A stretch of DNA of 64,000 nucleotides, taken from contig NZ_FNGH01000012.1 of NCBI RefSeq assembly GCF_900102875.1, positions 62,001 to 126,000 of the forward strand. Direction: 5' to 3'. The position numbers and the translations under genes were made by a program. Position 1 is the stretch's first letter, and each line of letters starts with the position of its first letter. Below are positions 46,091-55,394 of the stretch, one piece after another. This stretch comes from Franzmannia pantelleriensis (lineage in GTDB: Bacteria; Pseudomonadota; Gammaproteobacteria; Pseudomonadales; Halomonadaceae). The notes under the pieces are model-generated. The model was given only the letters and a program-made list of their open reading frames with translations, made no database searches and had not been told where the DNA came from.

Positions 46091-47183
46091 CGAATCTCTC
46101 CGCGGTGAAAGGGGCTATTTCGCTGGGCAAGGAATCACCAGCGATCCAGGGGGCAAGGCGTTTGGCATGGGCTGCAGCCAAGGTCACACCACTATGGCAG
46201 CAGGCCACGAATGCGCCTGGGTGGGAGAGCGAAGCCTGATAGAGTGGATAGCCATCAGGCGTCATCACGCGCAGCGCACCCCAGGTACGCACTATCCGCG
46301 TATTGGCCAGCGCTGGCAGGGCACGCACGGCCCGTTGGGCGATATGCGATAGCACAGGGGTCTCGGTACCTTCGTCAAAGCCGACATCTTCGTGGGAATC
46401 CCCCATCAAGATGGAACCTTCCCCTGTCTGGCGAAGATACGTGGTCGGAAGATTCAGCAGGGGGCGCATGCGCTCAGTGACCAGGATCTCGCCTCGATTG
46501 GGTACCAGTGGAGCATGCAGCCCAACCTGAGGCGCCAGGAGGCGGTTACCGAGACCGGCGGCGAGCACCACGCGCTCTGCCTGGACTCGCTCCCCTTCAC
46601 GCTCGATCACGAAGCTGTCCCCGCGCTGATGCACTCGATGAACCTTACTGCCAGGAAGGAAAGTACCGCCGCAGCGAAGAAAACCGGCATGCAACCCGCG
46701 TAGCAGATAAAGCGGATTGGCATGTCCGTCCCAGCGCGACCAAGAGGCTCCCGCGACACTCTCCCCGATTTCCGGAATCATCTCGCGTAGCTGTTGGTGA
46801 TCGAGCATGGCGAAATCGAACTGCCCGCCAGTCGCCTTGGCCAGCGAGGTGAGATCAGCCTGCCGCAGGTCCATTTCCCTCTGGCTATAGCAGAGATGCA
46901 CACCTCCTGGCGCCTGGTGCTGAGTTGCCACGTCAGTGAGATCCCAGAGTTCTTCCGAGAGACTGGGCCACAGGGATGCAGAGCTCATGCTCCACTGTGA
47001 GTAACTCGGCATTTCGAGCCCCTTCCCCTGAACCCAGACCAGCCCGAAGTTGCCTCGAGAGGCCCGGTAGGCAACATCGCCCTCATCGAGTACAGCGACT
47101 CGGTGACCGGCCTTGGCCAGGCCATAGGCAATAGCGCTGCCTACTAGGCCGCCCCCGACAACTGCAAAATCATAGGTCTTCAT
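46065..47183 (-). CDS. OoxB/HcnC-like FAD-dependent dehydrogenase subunit
   Basis: Beta-type catalytic subunit of 372 residues of the DAO family. VVGGGLVGSAIAYGLAKAG near residues 8-26 binds FAD. RGNFGLVWVQGKGLEMPSYS near 50-69 is typical of the HcnC/OoxB group. CHSGVTLAAAHAKRLAPWI close to the end is conserved. With the [2Fe-2S] and OoxA-like subunits it makes a three-subunit dehydrogenase for an amino-acid-derived amine. It follows the permease gene by 9 bases. Confidence 0.85.
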   Translation of the reverse strand: MKTYDFAVVGGGLVGSAIAYGLAKAGHRVAVLDEGDVAYRASRGNFGLVWVQGKGLEMPSYSQWSMSSASLWPSLSEELWDLTDVATQHQAPGGVHLCYSQREMDLRQADLTSLAKATGGQFDFAMLDHQQLREMIPEIGESVAGASWSRWDGHANPLYLLRGLHAGFLRCGGTFLPGSKVHRVHQRGDSFVIEREGERVQAERVVLAAGLGNRLLAPQVGLHAPLVPNRGEILVTERMRPLLNLPTTYLRQTGEGSILMGDSHEDVGFDEGTETPVLSHIAQRAVRALPALANTRIVRTWGALRVMTPDGYPLYQASLSHPGAFVACCHSGVTLAAAHAKRLAPWIAGDSLPSEIAPFTAERFDVQTVIPA

Positions 47184-47192
47184 ATGATCTCT

Positions 47193-47987
47193 TCATCCCT
47201 TGCCAATCAGGACTTTGTCGAGCCCATAGATGCGATCCAGTATTAGAACCAAGAGGGCCGTCAGAACGATCAACACGGTCGAGACAGAGGTAATCAGCGG
47301 GTCAATAGTATGTGCGATATGGTTGTACATCTGGACAGGCAGCGTCGCCGTGCTGGGAGACGCAACGAAAATCGTCATCGACAGTTCATCGAAGCTGGTA
47401 GTGAAAGCGAGAATCCAGCCGCCAGCAACGCCAGGCAAGATAATCGGCATGGTGACACGCCTAAACACCGTCCATTGACTGGCTCCCAGTGACAGCGCAG
47501 CCTGTTCGACACGTCGGTCCATGCCGAATACCGACGCCATCACCAGGCGCATGGTGTACGGCATGATGATGATCACGTGGGCCGCTACCAAGGCGTAAAA
47601 GCTGCCATAGACACCGATCCGCGAGAAAAAGCTGAGAAAGGCAACACCCAACACCACATGCGGAATCATAAGCGGTGAAAGAAACAGGCTAACTAGCGCC
47701 TCGCGACCCCTGAATTGGTAGCGAGCGATGGCCAAGGCAGCAGGCACAGCTAGTACAGCAGAAACACTGGCGGCGCCAATACCAAGATAGAGGCTATTCC
47801 AGAATGCCTGAACAAAGCTGCGGTTCTCGAGAATGGCCCGAAACCACCTGAGCGAGAAGCCATCAGTGGGATACGAAATGTAACCATTAGGGGTGAAAGC
47901 GACCAGCATGACGACGACAAGCGGTGCCATCAGGAAGATCACGAACAGTGTGTGAAAGCACAGGGCCAGTTTTCCATTGTTTTGCAT
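47193..47987 (-). CDS. ABC transporter permease (PotC type)
   Basis: Inner-membrane permease of 264 residues with six helices. The ABC-binding EAA loop is visible as EQAALSLGASQWTVFRRVTMPIILPG near residues 160-185 (shown to 20 residues: EQAALSLGASQWTVFRRVTM). It belongs to the polyamine/opine/iron-type permeases. It lies 14 bases after the first permease gene and pairs with it. Confidence 0.88.
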   Translation of the reverse strand: MQNNGKLALCFHTLFVIFLMAPLVVVMLVAFTPNGYISYPTDGFSLRWFRAILENRSFVQAFWNSLYLGIGAASVSAVLAVPAALAIARYQFRGREALVSLFLSPLMIPHVVLGVAFLSFFSRIGVYGSFYALVAAHVIIIMPYTMRLVMASVFGMDRRVEQAALSLGASQWTVFRRVTMPIILPGVAGGWILAFTTSFDELSMTIFVASPSTATLPVQMYNHIAHTIDPLITSVSTVLIVLTALLVLILDRIYGLDKVLIGKG

Positions 47988-48001
47988 ATAAATATTTCCT
48001 T

Positions 48002-48904
48002 CTAACCCAATGTCCGGCGGAAGCGCCGTTCCATCATGCGGTTGTAACTCATCACCACGACCACATTCGCAATCAGGAGAATCACTGCAATGGAAGCACC
48101 GAGGGGCCAGTTCATGGTATTGAGATATTCGTCATAAGCTGCGGTAGCTGCGACTTTAATACGCCGTCCACCAAGTATCGCCGGAGTGGCAAAGGCGCTG
48201 GCGGCCAGAGCGAATACAATCAAACTTCCGGAGAGTATGCCGGGCATGATCTGCGGCACTACGACTCGACGAAAGACCGTGGTATGACTGGCGCCGAGCG
48301 ACAATGCCGCATGTTCCACGGAAGGGTCGAGCTTCTGCAGGGCAGCCCATACCGAGATCACCATAAAGGGTACTAACACGTGAACCAGCGCCAGAATGAT
48401 GCCGGTATGGGTATACATAAGGTTACCCGCGCTAGCATCGGCAATGCCCAGTCCTTCCAGTGTTTTTCCCAGCAAGCCATTACCACCGATGAGAAGTACC
48501 CAGCCCAAGGTGCGCACTACCACTGAGATAAGCAGTGGTGTCAAGGTGACAACAAGGAACAGTGACCGCCAGGGGCTACGCATTCTTGAGAGTATATATG
48601 CTTCTGGCACACCAATGGCGATGCACAACACCACTACCGCTATGCTAATGACGTAGGTTCGAAAGAATATTTCGTGGAAGTAGTCGTCCTGAACGACTTC
48701 CATGTAATTAGCAAGGCTAAAGGTAGCAATGATTCCTTCAGCATAATCAAAATTATTGAAACTAAGCACCAGGGTCATCAACAACGGCATGCCCAGCAGC
48801 ATCAGGAAGAATATCGCCCCTGGAGCGCTCAATAGCCATGGAGTCAGCGACTTTGGAAAAAACCGTGGTGGTGTCGCCGGAAGCGTCGAAGCAAGTTCAG
48901 CCAT
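48002..48904 (-). CDS. ABC transporter permease (PotB type)
   Basis: Inner-membrane permease of 300 residues with six helices. The EAA loop HAALSLGASHTTVFRRVVVP lies near residue 210. The ATG after GGAGAAGG was chosen; it overlaps the end of the ATPase gene by eight bases. Family 1 permease of the polyamine/opine importer group, forming the channel with the other permease of this operon. Confidence 0.88.
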   Translation of the reverse strand: MAELASTLPATPPRFFPKSLTPWLLSAPGAIFFLMLLGMPLLMTLVLSFNNFDYAEGIIATFSLANYMEVVQDDYFHEIFFRTYVISIAVVVLCIAIGVPEAYILSRMRSPWRSLFLVVTLTPLLISVVVRTLGWVLLIGGNGLLGKTLEGLGIADASAGNLMYTHTGIILALVHVLVPFMVISVWAALQKLDPSVEHAALSLGASHTTVFRRVVVPQIMPGILSGSLIVFALAASAFATPAILGGRRIKVAATAAYDEYLNTMNWPLGASIAVILLIANVVVVMSYNRMMERRFRRTLG

Positions 48905-49961
48905 GGACCTTCTCCTCGAGTAGCCGAATGGCACCGGGAGACCAACTGACACCCACATCATCACCTACCGCGACGCCTCGCTTCCCCAGGTTGGGCTGGG
49001 TGATGAATAATTCACCGGCACTGCTGTCAACCTGGTAGAGCCAGTGGTTACCAAGAAACAAACGGGTCTTCACTCGGCCCTTGAGCTTGCCACTTGCACA
49101 ATCCGTCAACTCGAGCTTCTCAGGGCGAATCGAGATCTGCACCTGGTTGCTGGTACGCGGCCCATCCAGCATGAGCTCGAGAGTCGCATCACCCAAGCGT
49201 ACGGCTGTCTGGTCGCCTTGCTTTTTCCCGATCAGACCAGTCAGAAGGTTAGTCTTGCCGACGAATGAGCTGACGAAGGCATCACTAGGCCGTTCATAGG
49301 CATTGAAAGGCTCATCGACTTGCACCACGCGCCCTTGGTTCATGACAACGACACGGTCACTGAGGGAAAGGGCTTCGGACTGGTCATGGGTGACCATAAG
49401 CGTGGTCGTACCGACCTGCTGCTGAATATTTCGGAGTTCTATTTGCATGTCCTCACGAAGCTTGGCATCGAGGTTGGACAGCGGCTCATCGAGCAGCAAT
49501 AGCGGTGGTTGAATCACGAGGGCACGCGCAAGTGCCACGCGTTGACGCTGTCCACCGGAAAGCTCTCTAGGGTAACGATCCTTGAGTTGGTTGAGATGGA
49601 CTAGCTCCAGCACCTCCCCCACCCGCTGACGGCTTTCCGCCGTAGGGACACCCCGCATTTCCAGCCCGAAGCGCACGTTCTCAACCACCGTCATATGCGG
49701 GAAAAGGGCATAGGACTGGAAAACGATCCCAATGCCTCTCTCATTCGGCTTGCGGTGAGTGATGTCTTCACCGTCCATGAGGATACGACCCCGGGTCGGC
49801 TCTACGAATCCGGCGATCATCTGGAGGGTGGTAGTCTTGCCGCAGCCGGAGGGTCCAAGAAGTGAGACGAACTCCCCCTTCTCGATCTCCAGAGTAATAT
49901 CTTCAGCGGCAGTGGTGGGCCCATAGCATTTGGTTAATGACGTCAGGCTCAGATAGCTCAT
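48897..49961 (-). CDS. ABC transporter ATP-binding protein (PotA type)
   Basis: ATPase of 354 residues. Walker A GPSGCGKTT at 36-44, signature LSGGQRQRVALARAL near 133, and Walker B LLLLDEPLSNLD near 153 are complete. The C-terminal TOBE domain of importer ATPases follows after residue 240. It powers the importer of this operon. The gene follows the binding-protein gene after a hairpin. Confidence 0.92.
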   Translation of the reverse strand: MSYLSLTSLTKCYGPTTAAEDITLEIEKGEFVSLLGPSGCGKTTTLQMIAGFVEPTRGRILMDGEDITHRKPNERGIGIVFQSYALFPHMTVVENVRFGLEMRGVPTAESRQRVGEVLELVHLNQLKDRYPRELSGGQRQRVALARALVIQPPLLLLDEPLSNLDAKLREDMQIELRNIQQQVGTTTLMVTHDQSEALSLSDRVVVMNQGRVVQVDEPFNAYERPSDAFVSSFVGKTNLLTGLIGKKQGDQTAVRLGDATLELMLDGPRTSNQVQISIRPEKLELTDCASGKLKGRVKTRLFLGNHWLYQVDSSAGELFITQPNLGKRGVAVGDDVGVSWSPGAIRLLEEKVHG

Positions 49962-49978
49962 GGTAGGACTCTCCCAAC

Positions 49979-50009
49979 CCCCTGCCTGGCAGCTATTGGC
50001 AGGCAGGGG
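49979..50009 (-). terminator. Attenuating hairpin after the binding-protein gene
   Basis: CCCCTGCCTG pairs perfectly with CAGGCAGGGG around an 11-base loop, in the 81-base gap between the binding-protein gene and the ATPase gene. In such operons a hairpin here commonly raises the level of the binding protein relative to the rest. Confidence 0.65.
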
Positions 50010-50042
50010 TCACCAGTCATGGAGTTGGTGGGTTGACTTGAA

Positions 50043-51077
50043 TCAACGTTCGACGCGACGATTCCAGCGGTTTGTCCATTCCATGCGCTGTGGATTAATA
50101 GTGTCCCAATCCACTGAGGTCAGGTGATCGATGCGGTCACCGTAGGGCAAGCTCGCCGCCAGTTCTTCATCGAGCTCGGTGTATCGATTTGCTGGCCCCC
50201 AGCCCTGAGTGTCCGCGAGGATAGCCTGGATCTCAGGAGAGAGAAGGTGTGCCATGAAAGCTCTGGAGAGTTCGTCTTCACCACTGCCATCGACAATGCA
50301 TCCTGCAACCATCAAGGCAACTGCTCCCTCTTCAGGATAAGCAAACTTCACTGGGAATCCGGTATCTGCTAGTGCCTGAACACGCCCGCTTCCCCAAACC
50401 GAGAGTGCAATCTCCTCATTCTGGAAAAGCTGCGACATTCCTCCTGCAGAGGTCTCGAAGCTGAGGATATTTGGAACGACGGAATCTTGAATGTATTCGA
50501 ATCCAGGATCGATATCGTCCTCTCCCCCTCCGTTTAATCTGGCAGCCATAACCAAGGTATGCAGGCCATAGGTATTGCTAACCGAAGGCACGACAACCTT
50601 TCCTTGGAACTTTTCGTCAGCCAGGTCACGCCACGAAGACGGTGACTCCCACCCGTTTCGCTCAAACATTTCTGCGTTGTAGGCAAAACCAGATGCCACC
50701 ACGCCCACGCCTACGGCATTGTCATTAGGAAAGCGGGCAATGTCATAAACATCATCTAACGCCTCAAAGCCGTTCATTGGTGCGCAAAATCCTAGATTCA
50801 CGGCTTGGTACATCGGCCCATCATCAAGCAGAACAACATTCAGCTCTTGCTGGCCAGCCTGGGCTTGGAGTCGCGCAAGTGTATCAGTGGAATTACCGGC
50901 AACGTATACGATATCGACATCATGCTTTTCTTGAAAGGCAGGAATGATGGACTCCTTCATCGCATATTCCGATGAGCCACCATATGCACCTATATATAGA
51001 GTATCTGCCTGTATTGATGCTGCTGCAAGTCCGATCACGCCAGTCATGGATGCAGTTAAGAGTACCCGTCTACTCAT
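50043..51077 (-). CDS. Periplasmic substrate-binding protein (PotD/opine type)
   Basis: Family 1 solute-binding protein of 344 residues. The signal peptide runs over VLLTASMTGVIGLAAASIQA, with mature protein from about residue 25. TLYIGAYGGSSEYAMKE at the mature start and the WGPANRYTELDEELAAS stretch near the C-terminus match the polyamine/opine binding group. It is first in the operon and next to the LysR gene. Ligand unknown; a polar amine such as an opine or D-amino acid fits the enzymes downstream. Confidence 0.85.
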   Translation of the reverse strand: MSRRVLLTASMTGVIGLAAASIQADTLYIGAYGGSSEYAMKESIIPAFQEKHDVDIVYVAGNSTDTLARLQAQAGQQELNVVLLDDGPMYQAVNLGFCAPMNGFEALDDVYDIARFPNDNAVGVGVVASGFAYNAEMFERNGWESPSSWRDLADEKFQGKVVVPSVSNTYGLHTLVMAARLNGGGEDDIDPGFEYIQDSVVPNILSFETSAGGMSQLFQNEEIALSVWGSGRVQALADTGFPVKFAYPEEGAVALMVAGCIVDGSGEDELSRAFMAHLLSPEIQAILADTQGWGPANRYTELDEELAASLPYGDRIDHLTSVDWDTINPQRMEWTNRWNRRVER

Positions 51078-51225
51078 TCTGGAGATCCTTTAGTTTGTTG
51101 TTGTAAAGGTCAGTCAATATCGACAGAGTCAGAACCGTTTGTAATTGCTGCACCGCCATATCGACACCACGACTTAGAAACTAGCATTGGCAGATCATGC
51201 AGACCAATGCCTTTTCGTACCGCCC

Positions 51226-52152
51226 CTATTCGTCAATGTTATGGCAAGGTCCGCCTTCAGCATCGATCAGCTGCTGGAGCTGGCTCTGCGCATCCTCCAG
51301 AAATTCCATTGCCAGGCGTGCCGGAGGGCGATAGGCGGGAAGGACTGCGCTGTAATGAAACTCGATCGCGGGAAGAAAGGGTTTTGATACCAACCCCTGC
51401 TTGGAGTAGAAGTTTGCCGTCACGGGATCGATCAATGATACACCTGCCCCCGCTTTCACCAGCTCGCACGCAACGCTGGACAGTTGTGTCTCTATGCGCC
51501 TGCGTCGTTTGACACCCGCCGAATGGAAGGCTTGATCGATGATGGGCCTAACATCCTGTAGCTGGCCCAAGGAAACGAATGGCTGATCTTCCAAGTCCTG
51601 AATATCAACCACCTGCTTCATAGCCAAGGGATGAGAGGGCAGCATCATCAGTCGAAGGTAGCCGGTTGCCAGAGGCAAGATGGTCACTGCCGGATCCTCA
51701 AGGCGCATACCGATGAATCCCAGGTCGCACTGCTGAGTTCCGACCCACTCCAGGACCCGTTGAGAGCTATGCGACTGAAGTGAGATGGTTATGCCCGGAT
51801 GCCGTGCAGAAAAATCATGCACCATGCTCGGGAGTGCGCTCAATGCCAATGCAGGCATGCAGCTGACAAGCAACCGGCCAGTACGGAATTCGCGGATTTC
51901 TTTTGCAGTTTCAGTGATTTTGTCAAGCCCGACGAAGGCCCGCTCGACATCTTCATAGAGCGCCTGCGCTTCTGGCGTCGGGACTAGTCGCCCCTTGTCT
52001 CGCTTGAACAAGGAAAAGCCCACATGGTATTCAAGGTCGGCGATAAGCCGGCTCACGGCAGGCTGTGAGACATGAAGCGTCTGGGCAGCACGGGTCACGG
52101 TCTTATGCACCATGACTGCCCGGAATGCTTCGATCTGGCGAAGGTTGACCAT
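51226..52152 (-). CDS. LysR-family regulator (OccR/NocR-like)
   Basis: Regulator of 308 residues. Its winged helix reads MVNLRQIEAFRAVMVHKTVT then TLHVSQPAVSRLIADLE, very like the octopine/nopaline regulators OccR and NocR. The effector domain follows from about residue 92. It lies directly upstream of the transport and oxidase operon on the same strand, 148 bases before the binding-protein gene, so it probably controls it in response to the imported compound. Confidence 0.87.
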   Translation of the reverse strand: MVNLRQIEAFRAVMVHKTVTRAAQTLHVSQPAVSRLIADLEYHVGFSLFKRDKGRLVPTPEAQALYEDVERAFVGLDKITETAKEIREFRTGRLLVSCMPALALSALPSMVHDFSARHPGITISLQSHSSQRVLEWVGTQQCDLGFIGMRLEDPAVTILPLATGYLRLMMLPSHPLAMKQVVDIQDLEDQPFVSLGQLQDVRPIIDQAFHSAGVKRRRRIETQLSSVACELVKAGAGVSLIDPVTANFYSKQGLVSKPFLPAIEFHYSAVLPAYRPPARLAMEFLEDAQSQLQQLIDAEGGPCHNIDE

Positions 52153-52358
52153 CTTCTTCCTCTATAAATTCAAAGGGGTGTGCCTACTCAATATACGTTT
52201 TAAAAATACAACTTCACTCCAGCGACCCCCTGGCCGCCCCCTCATCCCTGGTCGCAACGCAATCGACTTCTCAAGGCTGTTGATTCATGGATGATCAACC
52301 TACAGTGGGACCATAATTAGGCGTTATGCTGTAAACGACCCTCACAAGGATACGCCCG

Positions 52359-52889
52359 ATGGACGAACACACCCTTCCCGGCCAGCACGAGCTCTCGATG
52401 ACCGTGCTGATGACCCCGGACATGGCCAACTTCAGCGGCAAGGTGCACGGCGGGGCGATCCTCAAGAAGCTCGACGAGGTCGCCTACGCCTGCGCCAGCC
52501 GCTACTCGGGCAGCTATGTGGTGACGCTGTCGGTGGACCAGGTGCTGTTCAAGCAGCCGATCCACGTCGGCGAGCTGGTCACCTTCCTGGCCATGGTCAA
52601 CCACGTCGGGCGCTCGTCGATGGAAATCGGCATCAAGGTGGTGGCCGAGAACATCCGCGACAAGGTGATCCGCCACACCAACAGCTGCTACCTGACCATG
52701 GTCGCGGTGGACGAGGATGGCACACCTGCCCTGGTGCCGCCGCTCAAGCTCGAGACGCCGCTGCAGAAGCTGCGCTTCGACAAGGCCGCGCTGCGCAAGA
52801 AGCTACGCAAGCAGGCCGAAGAGGAGGCCCGGCGCACCCATGCGCACCACTATGCGACTCAGCCCCAGCCAGACGATACGCAGGACTGA
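52359..52889 (+). CDS. Acyl-CoA thioesterase (YciA/hotdog family)
   Basis: Hotdog-fold protein of 176 residues. MTPDMANFSGKVHGGAILKK near residues 19-38 and GRSSMEIGIKVVAEN near 85-99 are the acyl-CoA thioesterase marks; the aspartate in the first stretch is the usual catalytic residue type. The C-terminal basic tail with HAHHYA is an extension beyond the hotdog core. It releases fatty acids from acyl-CoA in the cytoplasm. It precedes the membrane protein gene by 30 bases and may share its transcript. Confidence 0.87.
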   Translation: MDEHTLPGQHELSMTVLMTPDMANFSGKVHGGAILKKLDEVAYACASRYSGSYVVTLSVDQVLFKQPIHVGELVTFLAMVNHVGRSSMEIGIKVVAENIRDKVIRHTNSCYLTMVAVDEDGTPALVPPLKLETPLQKLRFDKAALRKKLRKQAEEEARRTHAHHYATQPQPDDTQD

Positions 52890-52919
52890 GCCACGCCTCG
52901 TCCCGGCGAAGGAGACGCC

Positions 52920-53915
52920 ATGACCACCCGACAAGCCCTGAGCCCCAGCCTGGAGCGACTGCACCTGGTGTGGGATCTGCTAATCATGGTGCTGGTGGTG
53001 GCCAACCTGAGCCTGCTGCTGGTCGATGCGCTGTTCCTGCTCGATCCGCTAAATGCTGGCTTCGAGCGCCTGGCACCGGGTCTCCATCAGGCCTACGACC
53101 AGCATATCCACGCCAACTTCGTGGCCATCGACCTGCTGTTCGTGGCGGTGTTCGTCGCCGACGTACTGCTCGGCTGGGCAGTGGCGATCATCGAGCGCCG
53201 CTACCACCGCTGGTTCTTCTACCCCTTCGTGCACTGGTACGACGTGCTGGGCTGCATCCCGGTAGGCGGCTTCCGGCTGCTGCGGGTGCTGCGGGTGATC
53301 TCGCTGGTTCAGCGCCTGCACCGCCTGGGACTGATCGATGTGCGCCAGTGGTGGCTCTACGCCTTCGTCGCCAAGTACTACGACATCCTGCTCGAGGAGC
53401 TCTCCGATCGCATCGCGCTGCGCCTGCTGGGCAATATCCAGCAGCAGGTGCAGGCCAGTGACTCGCTGTCGGGGCGGGTGATCGAGGAGGTGGTGATGCC
53501 GCGCAAGCAGGCGCTGGTCCATGAGATCACCCGCCGCCTGGAAGATATGGCCGGCAGCGCCTACCAACGCAACCGCGGCGACCTGATGCGCTATGTCAGC
53601 GCCCTGGTCGGCCGCACGCTCGAGAACAGCCCAGAGATCCAGCGCCTGCGACGACTGCCAATGGGCCGCCAGCTGAGCGCGGCGCTGGACGATACCCTGA
53701 GCGATATCGCCTGCCGGCTGGTGGAAGAGGCCGCCAACGGTCTGCGCTCGCCGGAGTTCGAACAGCTGCTGGAACGCGTCGCTGACAGCGGCCTGGATGC
53801 CTGGCTGAAGGTCGATAGTCACAGCGATGCGGTGACCGAGCAGGTGCTGGTGGATATGCTCGAGGTGCTCAAGGAGCAGGTGCGGAGGCAGCGCTGGAAG
53901 GACCGCTACGACTGA
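52920..53915 (+). CDS. Voltage-sensor-like membrane protein without a pore domain
   Basis: Protein of 331 residues. Four hydrophobic segments lie at about residues 16-42, 66-92, 101-114 and 115-137. The last is S4-like, with arginines at 119, 122, 125, 132 and 135 in FRLLRVLRVISLVQRLHRLG. HWYDVLGCIP before it resembles the S3 segment of ion channels. No S5-pore-S6 unit or selectivity filter follows. Instead residues about 150-331 look like a soluble helical domain with many charged residues. Databases often call such proteins ion transporters; the real function is unknown. The ATG follows AAGGAG. Confidence 0.7.
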   Translation: MTTRQALSPSLERLHLVWDLLIMVLVVANLSLLLVDALFLLDPLNAGFERLAPGLHQAYDQHIHANFVAIDLLFVAVFVADVLLGWAVAIIERRYHRWFFYPFVHWYDVLGCIPVGGFRLLRVLRVISLVQRLHRLGLIDVRQWWLYAFVAKYYDILLEELSDRIALRLLGNIQQQVQASDSLSGRVIEEVVMPRKQALVHEITRRLEDMAGSAYQRNRGDLMRYVSALVGRTLENSPEIQRLRRLPMGRQLSAALDDTLSDIACRLVEEAANGLRSPEFEQLLERVADSGLDAWLKVDSHSDAVTEQVLVDMLEVLKEQVRRQRWKDRYD

Positions 53916-53919
53916 GCCG

Positions 53920-55311
53920 TCAGAGAGTGGCCGGCGCCAACGGGGGCGACTCGAGGGCGTCGAGCAGCACCTGTAGCGCCTGGTCGAGGGCCTCGCGGGA
54001 GGCCGCCGCGCTCAAGCACAGGCGAATCGCCTGGGGCGCGGGCTCGCTGCCCACGCAGAACGGCTCGGCGCTGGTGACGCGCACGTCGCGGCTCGCCAAG
54101 GCCTCGACCAGTGCCGCGCTGCGCATACCATGGGGCAGCGTCAGCCACAGGTTGGCGCCCAGCGGCTGGCCACTGACCTCGAATCCGGCCAGGCGCTTGC
54201 GCGCCAGCGCCTGGCGTGCTGCCAGCTCTTCACACTGCCAGGCCAGCAGCGTCTCGGCGTCACCGCTGGCCAGCCACTGGCAGACCGCTGCAATCATCAG
54301 CGGCGGCACCATCCAGCTCTGGGCGCGCAGTCCCGCGGCAAGCCGCTCGCGTAGGCGTTCAGGCGCGCGCAGGATACCGATCCGCAGGCCGCCGGCCAGC
54401 ACCTTGGCGGTGCTGAACACGAACAGCGTGCGCTCAGGGGCCAGCTGATAGAGCGGCGTGCCCCGCGCTGGCGCTGGTAGATACTGCACGCCATCCTCGA
54501 GCAGCCAGAAATCGTACTCGCGGGCCAGCGCCGCCAGCCGCTGACGGCGCGCCTCGCTGAGACTGGCCCCGGTCGGGTTGTTCTGATCCGGGGTGACGTA
54601 GACCAGCCGCGGTGCCTGGCGCGCGCACAGCCGCGCCAGCGCCTCGACGTCCATGCCGTCCGCATCCATGGCGATGCCATCTACCTTGAGATGCGCCTGC
54701 TGGGCGGCACCGATCAGCCCCGGGTAGGTCAGCGCATCGGTAGCAATTCGCTCGCCGGGGCGCAGCAGCGAGGTCAGCGCCAGGCTGATGCCATGTTGCC
54801 CCCCCTGGGTGATCAGCAGCTCCTCCGCAGGCAGGGGCATGTCCAGGCTAGCCAACCATTCGGCCAGCTGGCGACGCTGGTCGAGCAAACCGTCGGCAGC
54901 CTGATACTCCACCGACGCCTGCAGCAGCCGTGGCTGCCGCGCGATGGCGTTCAACGCCCGCCCCAGCGCCTCGGCGCGCAGCGGATGCGGCGGCGGCAGG
55001 CTGAGGCTGAGATCGATCAGCCCCTCACCCCTTTCGCCACCGGGGAGGGGAAATGCCGCTGCGGCATCGACACCGCCCCTCACATAGGTCCCGCTGCCGA
55101 TCCGCGCCTGCAGCCAGCCCTGGCGCTCGGCCTCGGCATAGCCGCGGGTCACGGTACCCACGGTGACGCCAAGCGCATCGGCCAGGCGACGCTGCGGCGG
55201 CAAGCGGTCACCGGGAACGAGTTCGCCGCGCTCGATAGCCACGGCAATGGCATCGCTCAAGGCACGATAGCGCGGTCCCTGCGAGGAAAGCTCTGGCACC
55301 CAAATTGTCAT
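53920..55311 (-). CDS. MocR/PdxR-type GntR regulator with aminotransferase domain
   Basis: Protein of 463 residues. The N-terminal GntR winged helix reads RYRALSDAIAVAIERGELVP and ADALGVTVGTVTRGYAEAER. A fold-type I PLP-aminotransferase domain begins near residue 95. TPDQNNPTGASL and FSTAKVLAGGLRIGILRAP (with the PLP lysine) are visible. MocR proteins sense PLP-amino acid compounds and control nearby genes. It is divergent from a LysE exporter. The ATG was chosen; 20 codons upstream lack a ribosome site. An inverted repeat covers the start codon. Confidence 0.88.
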   Translation of the reverse strand: MTIWVPELSSQGPRYRALSDAIAVAIERGELVPGDRLPPQRRLADALGVTVGTVTRGYAEAERQGWLQARIGSGTYVRGGVDAAAAFPLPGGERGEGLIDLSLSLPPPHPLRAEALGRALNAIARQPRLLQASVEYQAADGLLDQRRQLAEWLASLDMPLPAEELLITQGGQHGISLALTSLLRPGERIATDALTYPGLIGAAQQAHLKVDGIAMDADGMDVEALARLCARQAPRLVYVTPDQNNPTGASLSEARRQRLAALAREYDFWLLEDGVQYLPAPARGTPLYQLAPERTLFVFSTAKVLAGGLRIGILRAPERLRERLAAGLRAQSWMVPPLMIAAVCQWLASGDAETLLAWQCEELAARQALARKRLAGFEVSGQPLGANLWLTLPHGMRSAALVEALASRDVRVTSAEPFCVGSEPAPQAIRLCLSAAASREALDQALQVLLDALESPPLAPATL

Positions 55312-55320
55312 GGTGACAAT
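55304..55320. promoter_or_regulatory. Candidate operator over the MocR start codon
   Basis: ATTGTCA and TGACAAT form an inverted repeat with a three-base spacer that contains the start codon region of the MocR-type gene. Another GACAAT copy lies at 55369-55374, closer to the LysE gene. The spaced copies fit binding by a dimeric MocR regulator of its own gene and of lysE. Confidence 0.5.
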
Positions 55321-55394
55321 AAATCCATTGACGCTGAATTCAGTCCGATTATGCTGAAAAAACCGAGACAATCAAGAAAATCACTTTAAATTGA

